From FEN-1250 sp039918615 (lineage in GTDB: Bacteria; Gemmatimonadota; Gemmatimonadetes; Gemmatimonadales; Gemmatimonadaceae): a DNA stretch of 64,000 nt. Under the pieces are notes generated by a model that made no database searches, was not told the DNA's origin, and saw nothing but the letters and a program-made list of their open reading frames with translations. Position 1 is the first letter of the stretch; the number at the start of each line of letters is the position of its first letter. Below, in pieces: positions 16,714-25,235 of this stretch. Position numbers and translations under genes: made by a program. The stretch lies in contig JBDSHG010000040.1 of NCBI GenBank assembly GCA_039918615.1, positions 1 through 64,000 of the forward strand, read 5' to 3'.

Positions 16714-18444
16714 ATGTCCCGGATAGCAGTCCTCGCACGCACCGTCATCGACCAGATCGCCGCCGGTGAGGTGGTCGAGCGCCCCGCGTCGGTAGTGAAA
16801 GAGCTCGTCGAAAATTCGCTCGATGCCGGTGCGACGACGATCGATATCATCGTCGACGATGGCGGCCGTGTGCGCATCCGCGTCGCCGATGATGGCACCG
16901 GAATGGAGCGCGCGGACGCCGTACTCGCACTTGCCCGCCACGCCACCTCCAAGATCCACGTCGCCGATGATCTCGTCGGTGTCGGGTCCTTCGGCTTTCG
17001 CGGCGAGGCACTTCCCGCCATTGCGTCGGTGTCCGAGCTCGAAGTCGAGACCGCGCCAGCCGACGGCGCCGGCACCCTCCTCCGCGTGACCGGTGGCGAG
17101 ATGGGTGACGTGCGCGAGGCCGCACGCCGCCGTGGCACCACGGTCACCGTCTCGCGTCTCTTCTTCAATGCGCCATCGCGCCAGCCCTTCCTCCGCTCCG
17201 CGCGCTCCGAATGGCGAGGCATCAGCGAGGTCGTCACCGCGCTCGCGCTCACGCGCCGCGACGTGCGTCTCTCGGTCGTGCACGACGGAAAGCAGGTGGT
17301 CGCCCTTCCGCCCGCGAGCTCCCTGCAGAGCCGTCTCGCCGGGCTGTGGGGCGCGCCGTTCGCCGAGCGCCTCGTGCCGGTGGACGACGTGCAGGGCGCC
17401 ATCCACGTGTCGGGACTCATCGAGCGCCCCGCCGACGTCGGCACCGCGGGGCGCCGTCTCTTCCTCACCGTGAATGGCCGCGCCGTGCGCGATCACGGCA
17501 TCGTGCGCGCCGCGGAACAGGCGTATCGCTCAACTATCCCCGCCGGTGCACGCCCCACGCTCTGTCTCGATGTCGTCGTCCCCGCGAATCTCGTCGACGT
17601 CAACGTGCATCCGATGAAGGCCGAGGTTCGCTTTCGCGATCGCTGGGTCGTCGAGCGCGCAGTCGAGCACTCCGTGCGCCATGCGCTCGGGGGCACCGCG
17701 AGCGCTGCCAACGTCGGTCCGCGCACGTGGGCGTACCCCACATCGTTCGCCGCGACGACAGCGGTGGACGTGGAGATCCTCTCCCCTCCGGTGCCCGTTG
17801 AAGAAGGGCTGCTCGCGCCGCAGTCGAGCGACTTCGTCACCGCTGCGGATACGTCGTTCGTCGCGCCGACTCCCGAGGTGCCGCCGCTCATACAGCTTGC
17901 GCGCATGTACATCATGTTCGAGGGCGAAGGCGGCGTCGTCCTCATCGATCAGCACTCCGCGCACGAACGCATTCTCTACGAGCGCTTTATGCGCACGCTC
18001 GAGCGGGGCGAGACGCCATCGCAGCGGCTGCTCTTCCCCATCACCCTCCATCTCGGCCCGGCGGAGGGCGAGGCGTTCGAGCAGCACCAGGAGCTCTTCG
18101 CGAAGCTCGGCTTCGAGATCGAGGGGTTCGGCGGGCACACGCTCATCGTGAGCAGCGTCCCGATGCCGCATCCGCGCTTCGATGCACCCCGCTGCCTGCG
18201 CGAGACGCTCGATGCGCTCAGCGGCAATCGCGATGCCGGCGTCGCGACGCGGCACGAGCGCCTCGCGGCGACGCTCGCGTGCAAGGCGGCGATCAAGGCC
18301 GGCGAGATTCTTTCGCCGGGCGAGATGCGCGCGCTCTTCATCGCGCTCGCGGCGACGACGCTCCCTGCACACGATGTGCATGGCCGGAGCACGATCGTGC
18401 AGCTTCCGTGGCCAGAGATCGAGCGGCGGTTTGGACGAAGCTGA
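16714..18444 (+). CDS. mutL: DNA mismatch repair protein MutL
   Basis: GHKL-type ATPase that links MutS recognition of mismatches to strand incision. The N-terminal ATPase motifs are clear: VVKELVENSLDAG (Glu of motif I), DDGTGM and GFRGEALPAI. The C-terminal dimerisation domain carries DQHSAHERILYE, which resembles the endonuclease motif DQHA(x2)E(x4)E with Ala to Ser, but the usual CPHGRP motif reads DVHGRS. Length 576 residues. The ATG at 16714 has no obvious Shine-Dalgarno sequence; GATAAC at 16700-16705 could be a -10 box for a nearly leaderless message. No mutS is in view. Confidence 0.94.
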   Translation: MSRIAVLARTVIDQIAAGEVVERPASVVKELVENSLDAGATTIDIIVDDGGRVRIRVADDGTGMERADAVLALARHATSKIHVADDLVGVGSFGFRGEALPAIASVSELEVETAPADGAGTLLRVTGGEMGDVREAARRRGTTVTVSRLFFNAPSRQPFLRSARSEWRGISEVVTALALTRRDVRLSVVHDGKQVVALPPASSLQSRLAGLWGAPFAERLVPVDDVQGAIHVSGLIERPADVGTAGRRLFLTVNGRAVRDHGIVRAAEQAYRSTIPAGARPTLCLDVVVPANLVDVNVHPMKAEVRFRDRWVVERAVEHSVRHALGGTASAANVGPRTWAYPTSFAATTAVDVEILSPPVPVEEGLLAPQSSDFVTAADTSFVAPTPEVPPLIQLARMYIMFEGEGGVVLIDQHSAHERILYERFMRTLERGETPSQRLLFPITLHLGPAEGEAFEQHQELFAKLGFEIEGFGGHTLIVSSVPMPHPRFDAPRCLRETLDALSGNRDAGVATRHERLAATLACKAAIKAGEILSPGEMRALFIALAATTLPAHDVHGRSTIVQLPWPEIERRFGRS

Positions 18445-19363
18445 GTCGCTGCGCATCATCTGCGGCCCGACGGGCGCCGGAAAGTCGGCGCTCGCGTTCG
18501 CCCTCGCGCGTGCACATCCCGCGACGATCATCAGCGCCGACTCGCGCCAGATCTACCGGGGTTTCGACATCGGCACCGCGAAGCCGTCGAAGCGCGAGCA
18601 CAAGCAGCAGCCGCATCGCGGTATCGATGTCGTCGAGCCGACTGATCGGTACTCGGCCGCGCGATGGGCCGAGGGCGCCCGCGAGTGGATCGCCGAGTCG
18701 GTCGCCGCGCGGCGCACGCCGCTCGTCGTCGGCGGCGCGGGACTCTATCTGCGCGCGCTCACCGATCCACTCTTCGATGAGCCACCACTCGATCCCGCGA
18801 AGCGCGATGCGCTCGAGGCCGAGCTTGCCACGATGAGCGTCGCCGAGCTCAAACGGTGGTGCGAGCGGCTCGACCCCGCACGCGCGCATCTGGGTCGCAC
18901 GCAGCTGCTGCGCGCGATCACCGTCGCGCTCCTCTCGGGGACGCGGATCTCCGCGTGGCACGCGCACGAGCCCCGCGCGGCGGCGGTGTCGGCGCGGTAT
19001 CTTGTGGTGGATCCCGGCACCGGGCTCTCGGCGAAGCTCGACGAGCGCTTCGCGTCGATGCTCGAGGCGGGGTGGGAGGGCGAGGTCGTGCGGCTCATGC
19101 GCACGGTAACCGCGGATGCACCGGCATGGAACGGCACCGGCTACAAGTGGATTCGCGCGGCGGTGCTCGATGAAGTCTCGCGGCAGGACGCGCTGGCCAA
19201 GGTGCGCATCGACACACGCCAGTACGCCAAGCGGCAGCGTACCTGGTTTCGGCATCAGCTGCCCGCCGCACGCGTGACGAGGCTCGACCCGGGCGCGCCG
19301 GACGCGCTCGAGCAGGCGATGCGCTGGTGGAACGCGACCGACGACGGAGGAGTGCTGGCGTGA
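18431..19363 (+). CDS. miaA: tRNA dimethylallyltransferase
   Basis: Adds a dimethylallyl group to A37 of tRNAs reading UNN codons. The P-loop GPTGAGKS, the substrate-contact SADSRQIYRGFDIGTAKP and the YAKRQRTWFR motif near the C-terminus are all present. Length 310 residues. The start is taken as TTG 18431, which gives a normal N-terminus and overlaps the mutL end by 14 bases, as in the frequent mutL-miaA pair. No strong Shine-Dalgarno sequence is seen, so coupling to mutL translation is likely. Confidence 0.93.
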   Translation: MDEAESLRIICGPTGAGKSALAFALARAHPATIISADSRQIYRGFDIGTAKPSKREHKQQPHRGIDVVEPTDRYSAARWAEGAREWIAESVAARRTPLVVGGAGLYLRALTDPLFDEPPLDPAKRDALEAELATMSVAELKRWCERLDPARAHLGRTQLLRAITVALLSGTRISAWHAHEPRAAAVSARYLVVDPGTGLSAKLDERFASMLEAGWEGEVVRLMRTVTADAPAWNGTGYKWIRAAVLDEVSRQDALAKVRIDTRQYAKRQRTWFRHQLPAARVTRLDPGAPDALEQAMRWWNATDDGGVLA

Positions 19364-20496
19364 AGATCGGCATCACCTGCTATCCCACGTACGGCGGATC
19401 CGGCGCCGTCGCGACGGAGCTCGGCATCGCACTGGCCGCTCGCGGCCACGAGGTCCACTTCATTACGTATCAGCAGCCCTTCCGTCTGCGCGGCTTCACC
19501 CCGGGGATCTTCTACCACGAGGTGGATGTCGTCCGCTATCCGCTCTTCGAATATCCACCGTACGATCTCGCGCTCGCGGTGCGCATCCACGAGGTCGTGC
19601 GCGACCACGACCTCGAGCTCGTCCACGCGCACTACGCGATCCCGCACGCTACGAGCGCCTGGATCGCGCGCGAGATGCTCGAGGATTCCGGAAGCTCGGT
19701 ACAGATCATCACGACGCTGCACGGCACCGACATCACGCTCATCGGGCAGGATCCGTCCTTCCGCACGATCACGAAATTTTCGATCGAGCGTTCCAACGGC
19801 CTCACAGCGGTGTCGGAGTATCTGCGGCGCGAGACCATCTCGACCTTCGGCTGCGATCAGTGCAAGGTCGAGGTGATCCACAACTTCGTCGACCCCACGG
19901 TGTACGCCCGGTCGCGCTACAAGCAGGTGCTGCGCGCGCAGACGGGAGCGGGGAAGCGCATCATCCTCCACGTCTCGAACTTTCGCCCGATCAAGCGCGT
20001 GCGCGACGTCGTGCGCATCTTCGCCGGCATCGAGCGCGAGGTGCCGAGCGTGCTCTTCATGATCGGCGATGGTCCCGATCGCACGGCGGCCGAGGAGGAG
20101 GCGCGGCTGCTCGGCGTCGAGCGATCGGTGTTCTTCCTCGGGAAGCTGGACTCCGTCGCGCCTCTGCTCGCGAGCGCCGAGCTCTTTCTCCTTCCGAGTA
20201 CGAACGAGTCGTTTGGACTGAGTGCACTCGAGGCGCTCGCGTGCGGGGTGCCCGTCGTCGCCACGAATGTAGGCGGGCTCCCCGAGGTGATTCGCGATGG
20301 CGTCACCGGAGCCCTCCGCCCGGTCGGCGACGTGGAGGGGATGGCGGACGCCGGGATCGCGATCCTTCGCGATGAGGACACGTGGAAGTCGATGAGCGAC
20401 GCGGCCGCCGCGGATGCGCATTCGCGCTTCGCGCTCGACAACATCGTTGCCGAGTACGAGAGCTTCTATGCGCGCACCCTCGCTGCGCGCGGCTAG
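19360..20496 (+). CDS. bshA: BshA: N-acetyl-glucosaminyl L-malate synthase
   Basis: GT4-type glycosyltransferase that joins GlcNAc from UDP-GlcNAc to L-malate, the first step of bacillithiol synthesis. The 378-residue protein starts KIGITCYPTYGGSGAVATE, as BshA does, and has HAHYAIPHA, TTLHGTDITLIG and the donor-site ESFGLSALEALACGVPVV. Start is GTG 19360 with GGAGG upstream, overlapping the miaA stop. bshB and bshC are not in the window, so the pathway is inferred from this one gene. Confidence 0.9.
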   Translation: MKIGITCYPTYGGSGAVATELGIALAARGHEVHFITYQQPFRLRGFTPGIFYHEVDVVRYPLFEYPPYDLALAVRIHEVVRDHDLELVHAHYAIPHATSAWIAREMLEDSGSSVQIITTLHGTDITLIGQDPSFRTITKFSIERSNGLTAVSEYLRRETISTFGCDQCKVEVIHNFVDPTVYARSRYKQVLRAQTGAGKRIILHVSNFRPIKRVRDVVRIFAGIEREVPSVLFMIGDGPDRTAAEEEARLLGVERSVFFLGKLDSVAPLLASAELFLLPSTNESFGLSALEALACGVPVVATNVGGLPEVIRDGVTGALRPVGDVEGMADAGIAILRDEDTWKSMSDAAAADAHSRFALDNIVAEYESFYARTLAARG

Positions 20497-21298
20497 TGCC
20501 GCGCTCCGCCTCGTGCGTTGGGCGAACGCGCTCATCGCCGCGGCGGGCGTGATCGTTGGCGCGTGGTGGGCGGGGTGGGGCGATTCCGCCGCGATCGCGC
20601 TCGCCGCGCTCTCCGCTATCGCGCTCACGGCGGCCGCGAACGCCTGGAACGATCTCGCCGACATCGACATCGACCGCATCGCGCATCCGATGCGCCCACT
20701 TCCGTCCGGCGCGATGCGCGAGGACGTGGCCGAACGGATCGCGATGGCTGCCGCAGCGGGTGCCGTGGTGTGCGCATCCGCCGTCAGCGTCACGCTCGGC
20801 GTCTGCACGGTCGGCGTGCTCCTGCTGATGCGATTGTACAGCCCATGGCTCAAGCGCGCGGGTCTCGCGGGCAACGCGATCGTATCGCTGCTCGCTTCGC
20901 TGCCATTCCTGTACGGCAGCTACGCCGCCGGCCGCTGGAAGCTCGGCGTGCCGCTCGTACTGATCGCGATCCCGCTCCATCTCGCGCGCGAGCTCGCGAA
21001 GGATCTCGATGATCGCGATGCGGACCGTGACACGCGCCGCACGCTTCCGATCATCGCGGGTGCGCACGTCGCGCGCGCACTCGTCGTCGCGGCGCTCCTC
21101 GCGTCCGGCAGCGCGCTCGCGCTCGGCATCGTGCCCCTCGTGAAGTCGCCCGCGCTCCTCCTCGCTGCGCTCGTCCCCGCGCTGGCGCTCGTGCTTCTCG
21201 CGACCGTGCTCGCGTTGCGCGGCCGGCCCGGCAGCCCCGCATTCTTCAAGCTCGGCATGCTCTGCGCGATGGCCGCGCTCATCGTCGCCCGCGCATGA
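20468..21298 (+). CDS. UbiA-family prenyltransferase
   Basis: Polytopic membrane enzyme that transfers a prenyl chain to an aromatic or glycerol-phosphate acceptor. The first Asp-rich motif is NDLADIDIDR (about residues 60-69), the second DLDDRDADRDTRR further on, with seven or more hydrophobic segments. Length 276 residues. It resembles the geranylgeranylglycerol-phosphate transferase-like branch common in Bacteroidota and relatives, but the acceptor cannot be told. The ATG at 20468 overlaps bshA by 29 bases; GTG 20513 is a later alternative. Confidence 0.83.
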   Translation: MRAPSLRAASAALRLVRWANALIAAAGVIVGAWWAGWGDSAAIALAALSAIALTAAANAWNDLADIDIDRIAHPMRPLPSGAMREDVAERIAMAAAAGAVVCASAVSVTLGVCTVGVLLLMRLYSPWLKRAGLAGNAIVSLLASLPFLYGSYAAGRWKLGVPLVLIAIPLHLARELAKDLDDRDADRDTRRTLPIIAGAHVARALVVAALLASGSALALGIVPLVKSPALLLAALVPALALVLLATVLALRGRPGSPAFFKLGMLCAMAALIVARA

Positions 21299-21320
21299 AT
21301 GTCACCCTCACACACTCGCA

Positions 21321-22130
21321 ATGACCGTCTTTCAGGCGCTGGTGCTCGGCATCCTGCAGGGGCTCGCCGAATTTCTTCCGATCTCGAGCTCCGCACACCT
21401 CGCGCTTGCGCCATGGGTCTTCGGATGGCCCGAGCCCGGGCTTGCCGTGGACGTCGCACTCCACGTCGGCACGCTGGTCGCCGTGCTCGTGTACTTTCGC
21501 GAGGAGTGGGGGAAGCTGATCGTGGCGGCGATCGAGATAGTGCGCACGCAGCGGATCCAGACCGCCGAGCAGCGACGCGTGATCTATCTGATCGTCGCGA
21601 CGATCCCGGGCGCGATCGCGGGAGTCCTGCTCAACGACTACGCCGAGTCGAAATTCCGCTCGCCGGCACTCATCGCGAGCGCGCTCGCGGTGATGGGCGT
21701 CGTGCTCTGGTTCGTCGACCGGACCCGTCCGGCGAACCGGCCGATCGATTCGATCCGCTGGTCCGATGCGATCCTGATCGGCCTCGCACAGGCGTGCGCG
21801 CTCCTCCCTGGGGTCTCGCGCTCCGGCGCGACGATCACCGCGGGCCGTTCGCTCGCCCTCGATCGCGCGAGCGCGGCAACCTTCAGCTTCCTCATGAGCA
21901 TGCCGATTATCGCGGCGGCGGCGATCTTCAAAGTGCCGCATCTGCTGCGCGAGGGCGGTGCATCGACGCCGCTGCTCGTCGGCGTGACTGCGTCGGCGGT
22001 CAGCGGATGGCTGGCGATCGCGATCGTGATGCGCTACGTGCGCTCCCACAGCTACGGTGTATTCGCGGTCTATCGCGTGGTGGTCGGTCTCGCGGTGCTC
22101 GCGCTCGTCTACGTGCGCGCGCGTGGTTAG
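21321..22130 (+). CDS. uppP: Undecaprenyl-diphosphatase (BacA/UppP)
   Basis: Membrane phosphatase that recycles undecaprenyl diphosphate to the monophosphate carrier for peptidoglycan and other envelope polymers; overexpression gives bacitracin resistance in known bacteria. The two catalytic signatures are present: LQGLAEFLPISSSAHL near the N-terminus and PGVSRSGATITAGR in the middle. It is 269 residues, with about eight membrane segments. It follows the UbiA gene by 22 bases. Confidence 0.95.
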   Translation: MTVFQALVLGILQGLAEFLPISSSAHLALAPWVFGWPEPGLAVDVALHVGTLVAVLVYFREEWGKLIVAAIEIVRTQRIQTAEQRRVIYLIVATIPGAIAGVLLNDYAESKFRSPALIASALAVMGVVLWFVDRTRPANRPIDSIRWSDAILIGLAQACALLPGVSRSGATITAGRSLALDRASAATFSFLMSMPIIAAAAIFKVPHLLREGGASTPLLVGVTASAVSGWLAIAIVMRYVRSHSYGVFAVYRVVVGLAVLALVYVRARG

Positions 22131-22881
22131 CGTGGCCGGCGCGGAAACGTACGCCGGCGCGAGCGCGGCGACGATCGCCGCGCGCTGCGGTGCTCCGCGC
22201 GTCGAGCTGTACGACGACGTGACGTCGACGCTCGACATGGCCCACCCGCTCGCGCGCGAGGGCGCGCCGGAAGGGACACTGATCCTCGCCGAGCGGCAGA
22301 CCGCGGGGCGGGGACGGAGCGGACGCGCGTGGGCATCGGACCAAGGGGCGGGGATCTGGATGACGCTGATTGAGCGCCCGCGCGACGATGCCGCGCTCGA
22401 GGTCCTCTCGCTGCGCGTCGGGCTCGCGGCGGCCCGCGCGCTCGAGGCGTTCACCAGCCATGAGCTGCGTATGAAGTGGCCGAACGATCTGATGCTCGAT
22501 GATGGGAAGCTCGCCGGCATCCTCATCGAGAGCCGGTGGCGCGACGAGCGCGTGGACTGGGTCGCGATCGGCGTCGGCATCAACTGTCGCGTGCCGCGGG
22601 AGATCCCGCACGCGCGCGCGCTGCGCGAGGGAGTGAGTCGCATCGAAGTGCTCGCGGAGCTCGTCCCTGCGATCCGTGCAGCCGCGTCGCGCACCGGCGC
22701 GCTCGGCGACGCCGAGCTGCACGACTTCGAGCGCCGCGACTGGGCGCGCGGTAAGCGATGCTCCGCGCCCGTCGCGGGCGTCGTGCGCGGCATTGACGCG
22801 CGTGGCGGGCTGCTCGTGCGCACCCCTGGTGGGGACGTCACCGCGCGAAGCGGCTCTCTGGAACTCGAGGAGGCGCTGTGA
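22123..22881 (+). CDS. birA: Biotin-[acetyl-CoA carboxylase] ligase
   Basis: Activates biotin with ATP and attaches it to the biotin carrier protein. The catalytic domain carries QTAGRGRSGRAW (biotinyl-AMP site), KWPNDLMLDDGKLAGIL and GVGINC, with a short C-terminal domain. At about 253 residues it lacks the N-terminal winged helix, so it is a ligase only and not a bio repressor. Start is GTG 22123 (overlapping the uppP stop) or GTG 22132. Confidence 0.92.
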   Translation: MVSVAGAETYAGASAATIAARCGAPRVELYDDVTSTLDMAHPLAREGAPEGTLILAERQTAGRGRSGRAWASDQGAGIWMTLIERPRDDAALEVLSLRVGLAAARALEAFTSHELRMKWPNDLMLDDGKLAGILIESRWRDERVDWVAIGVGINCRVPREIPHARALREGVSRIEVLAELVPAIRAAASRTGALGDAELHDFERRDWARGKRCSAPVAGVVRGIDARGGLLVRTPGGDVTARSGSLELEEAL

Positions 22882-23663
22882 TTCTCGTATTCGACATCGG
22901 CAACACGGAGACGAGTGTAGGAGTCTTCGACGGCGATACCCTGCACTCGCACTGGCGGCTGACGACCGCGGTGGAGCGCACGCCGGACGAGCTCGGGCTT
23001 CTGCTGCACGACCTGCTGCGCGCCGGCAATCTCGAGCGCGCGCAGGTGACCGGCGCCGCGATCGGCTCCGTGGTGCCGGCAGTCACTGCGCCGCTCGTCG
23101 AGGCATGCGATCGCTGGCTTGGCGTGAAGGCGCGCGTGATCGATGCACGCGCAGGGCTGCCGATCGTGTTGCAAGTCGATGAGCCGCTCACCGTCGGGGC
23201 CGATCGGATCCTCAACACACTCGCCGCGAGCCGCCTCTACGCCGTCGACACGGTCGTCGTCGATCTCGGCACCGCAACCACTTACGATTGCATCACAGCA
23301 GAGGGCGTCTTCTTCGGCGGGATCATCGCGCCGGGGCTGCGTACGTCAGCGGACACCCTCATTCGTCGCACGTCGAAGCTTCCGGCCACGGAGCTCGTCG
23401 CTCCGGCACGCGCGATCGGCACGCGCACGGAGGAGTGCATTCGCGCAGGGGTGCTCTTCGGCGCCGCGGACGCGATCGATGGACTCGTGCGACGGATCAA
23501 GGCCGAATGGCCAAACGGCCGCGTGCCGAAGATCGTGGCCACGGGCGGCCTCGCGCCGCTCGTGACGTCGATCTGCAGGGAGATCGATCTCGTCGAGCCA
23601 TATCTCACGTTGTACGGACTGCAGATCGCCTTCGCGTTCCTCGAGCACTCCGCCACAGCGTGA
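22878..23663 (+). CDS. coaX: Type III pantothenate kinase
   Basis: Phosphorylates pantothenate, the first step of coenzyme A synthesis; the type III enzyme is not inhibited by CoA. ASKHA-fold motifs are visible: VFDIGNTETSVGVF at the N-terminus, GADRILNTLAAS, and VVVDLGTATTYDCI with GGIIAPGL. Length 261 residues. Start GTG 22878 overlaps the birA stop (GTGA). The birA-coaX pairing is common and supports the call. Confidence 0.95.
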   Translation: MILVFDIGNTETSVGVFDGDTLHSHWRLTTAVERTPDELGLLLHDLLRAGNLERAQVTGAAIGSVVPAVTAPLVEACDRWLGVKARVIDARAGLPIVLQVDEPLTVGADRILNTLAASRLYAVDTVVVDLGTATTYDCITAEGVFFGGIIAPGLRTSADTLIRRTSKLPATELVAPARAIGTRTEECIRAGVLFGAADAIDGLVRRIKAEWPNGRVPKIVATGGLAPLVTSICREIDLVEPYLTLYGLQIAFAFLEHSATA

Positions 23664-24616
23664 CGGGCTCGGCGCCGCGCGCGGCGGAGCGGGGAACGCT
23701 GCGCCGGCTCGGCTATCGTCTCCTGCCGGGCGACGGCTTCAGCTACGTGCTCCACATGCGGCCGCGCGAGTGGCCGATCATGATCGCGCACACCACGCTG
23801 GGCTTCGCGCTTGCGCAGGGGATCAGCAACAGCGCGCATGGCGTTCGCGTCGGCTCACTCGTCATCGGCCTCGCGGTGTGGGTGGTGCTCCTCAACGGCG
23901 GCACTCTCGCGATCAACAGCGCCTTCGACCGCGACGAAGGCGACATCGGCTATCTCGATGCGCCGCCGCCGCCGCCGAAGCACCTCGCGCTCTATGGCTT
24001 CCTGCTGATGATGGCGGGGCAGGCGATCGCGCTCGTGCTGCCGAGCGGCTTCGCGATCGCCTACGCGATCTGCTTCGCGATGTCGCTGCTCTACAGCGTG
24101 CCGCCCGTGCGCCTCAAGGCGGTCGCGGGCGCGGACTGGCTCATCAACATGATCGGCTTCGGGACGCTCACGCCGTACGCGGGATGGGCGCTCACGCTGC
24201 TACCACTCACGCGATCCGGCGCGTGGGCGCTGGCCGGCTTTGCGCCCCTCTTCGCGGCGCTCTATCCGCTTACGCAGCTCTATCAGCTCGAGGAGGATCG
24301 CGCGCGCGGCGATCGGACGCTCGCGCTGGTGCTGGGTGTGCGCGCGAGTCTCGCGGTTTCGATATTCGCCACGATACTGGCCTTTCTGTGCTTCGCGCGG
24401 GCAATGCTGCTGTCGACGCCTAGCCGGGGCGGAAATTCCACCGCGTACGCGATTCTCGCCGTCGCCTTCGCGGCCTGGATGCTCGTTCTGCTTCCGTGGA
24501 CGATCCGCGCGCCGCAGTTTGCGCCGGCGGCTCACAAACGCGGGATGTACGCGGCGCTCGCCGCATGGGCGATCACGGACCTCGCCGTGCTCCTTACCGC
24601 GAATCAAGTGGGCTAA
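23660..24616 (+). CDS. Second UbiA-family prenyltransferase
   Basis: A 318-residue polytopic membrane protein distinct from the one at 20468. The Asp-rich motif is NSAFDRDEGDIGYL, and a second acidic motif EEDRARGDRTLAL follows mid-protein; the N-terminal MRPREWPIM is also typical of UbiA proteins. The prenyl acceptor (quinone head group, chlorophyll-like or other) is unknown. Start GTG 23660 overlaps the coaX stop by four bases. A terminator-like hairpin follows at 24667. Confidence 0.8.
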   Translation: MTGSAPRAAERGTLRRLGYRLLPGDGFSYVLHMRPREWPIMIAHTTLGFALAQGISNSAHGVRVGSLVIGLAVWVVLLNGGTLAINSAFDRDEGDIGYLDAPPPPPKHLALYGFLLMMAGQAIALVLPSGFAIAYAICFAMSLLYSVPPVRLKAVAGADWLINMIGFGTLTPYAGWALTLLPLTRSGAWALAGFAPLFAALYPLTQLYQLEEDRARGDRTLALVLGVRASLAVSIFATILAFLCFARAMLLSTPSRGGNSTAYAILAVAFAAWMLVLLPWTIRAPQFAPAAHKRGMYAALAAWAITDLAVLLTANQVG

Positions 24617-24666
24617 CGCGTCGCTGCCAATCTTGCAGCGCGTCAGATTAAGGTATGCCAACCAGG

Positions 24667-24696
24667 CGCGTAACGACTTCGTAACGCGTTTATTTT
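24667..24696 (+). terminator. Probable intrinsic terminator of the mutL-to-UbiA run
   Basis: An imperfect stem (24667-24675 with 24680-24688, one A-A mismatch, four-base loop) followed by TTTATTTT. A second hairpin without a T-tract (CGCTGC with GCAGCG, 24622-24640) lies just after the stop codon. Confidence 0.6.
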
Positions 24697-24735
24697 GGCC
24701 GACTTAGCCCGGGATGCTTAATACCCTCTGGGAGG

Positions 24736-24764
24736 TTGACTCGCGACCTCCGCGCGTCTAGCTT
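24736..24764 (+). promoter_or_regulatory. groES-groEL promoter
   Basis: TTGACT (24736-24741), a 17-base spacer, and TAGCTT (24759-24764). Expected transcript start is near 24771, so the CIRCE operator begins almost at +1. This is the normal position for HrcA to block initiation. Confidence 0.78.
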
Positions 24765-24772
24765 TGAAAGTG

Positions 24773-24799
24773 TTAGCACTCTCACTCGTTGAGTGCCAA
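24773..24799 (+). promoter_or_regulatory. CIRCE operator (HrcA binding site)
   Basis: TTAGCACTC, nine bases, GAGTGCCAA: the consensus CIRCE inverted repeat with one mismatch in the right arm (C for T). It sits between the promoter and groES. Known function: bound by the HrcA repressor, which is released on heat shock. hrcA itself is not in this window. Confidence 0.95.
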
Positions 24800-24852
24800 T
24801 TGCTTTCGTTCCGCAGATTTTCTGAACCCATATCGTAGGAGAAACGCGACTC

Positions 24853-25158
24853 ATGGCTACTAAGAGCGCGGCAGCGCTGAAGGTCAGTCCGCTCGCCGAT
24901 CGTGTCGTCGTAAAGGCGTTGGAAGAGACGGAGTCGATGCGGGGTGGCTTGTACATCCCCGACACCGCCAAGGAAAAGCCGCAGCAGGGTGAGATCGTCG
25001 CCGTTGGACCGGGCCGCTTCGAGAAGGACAAGCGCGTGCCGATGGAAGTGAAGGTCGGCGACAAGGTGCTCTACGGCAAGTACAGCGGCACCGAGGTCAC
25101 CATCGAGGGCGACCAGTACCTGATCCTGCGCGAGTCCGACGTCCTGGCGATCATCTAA
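24853..25158 (+). CDS. groES: Co-chaperonin GroES (Hsp10)
   Basis: Heptameric lid of the GroEL folding chamber. The 101-residue protein shows LSPLADRVVVKALEETE, a mobile loop (ETESMRGGLYIPDTAKEK) and GDKVLYGKYSGTEV near the end, all typical. ATG 24853 has AGGAGA about ten bases upstream. It is controlled by the promoter and CIRCE at 24736-24799 and is transcribed with groEL. Confidence 0.98.
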   Translation: MATKSAAALKVSPLADRVVVKALEETESMRGGLYIPDTAKEKPQQGEIVAVGPGRFEKDKRVPMEVKVGDKVLYGKYSGTEVTIEGDQYLILRESDVLAII

Positions 25159-25235
25159 GACAGTGTGCTGCGCAGCGGGCTGGCTCCGTCGCGACTGAAT
25201 CGCATTCCAATATTCACACTCGATCAATAATCCAT

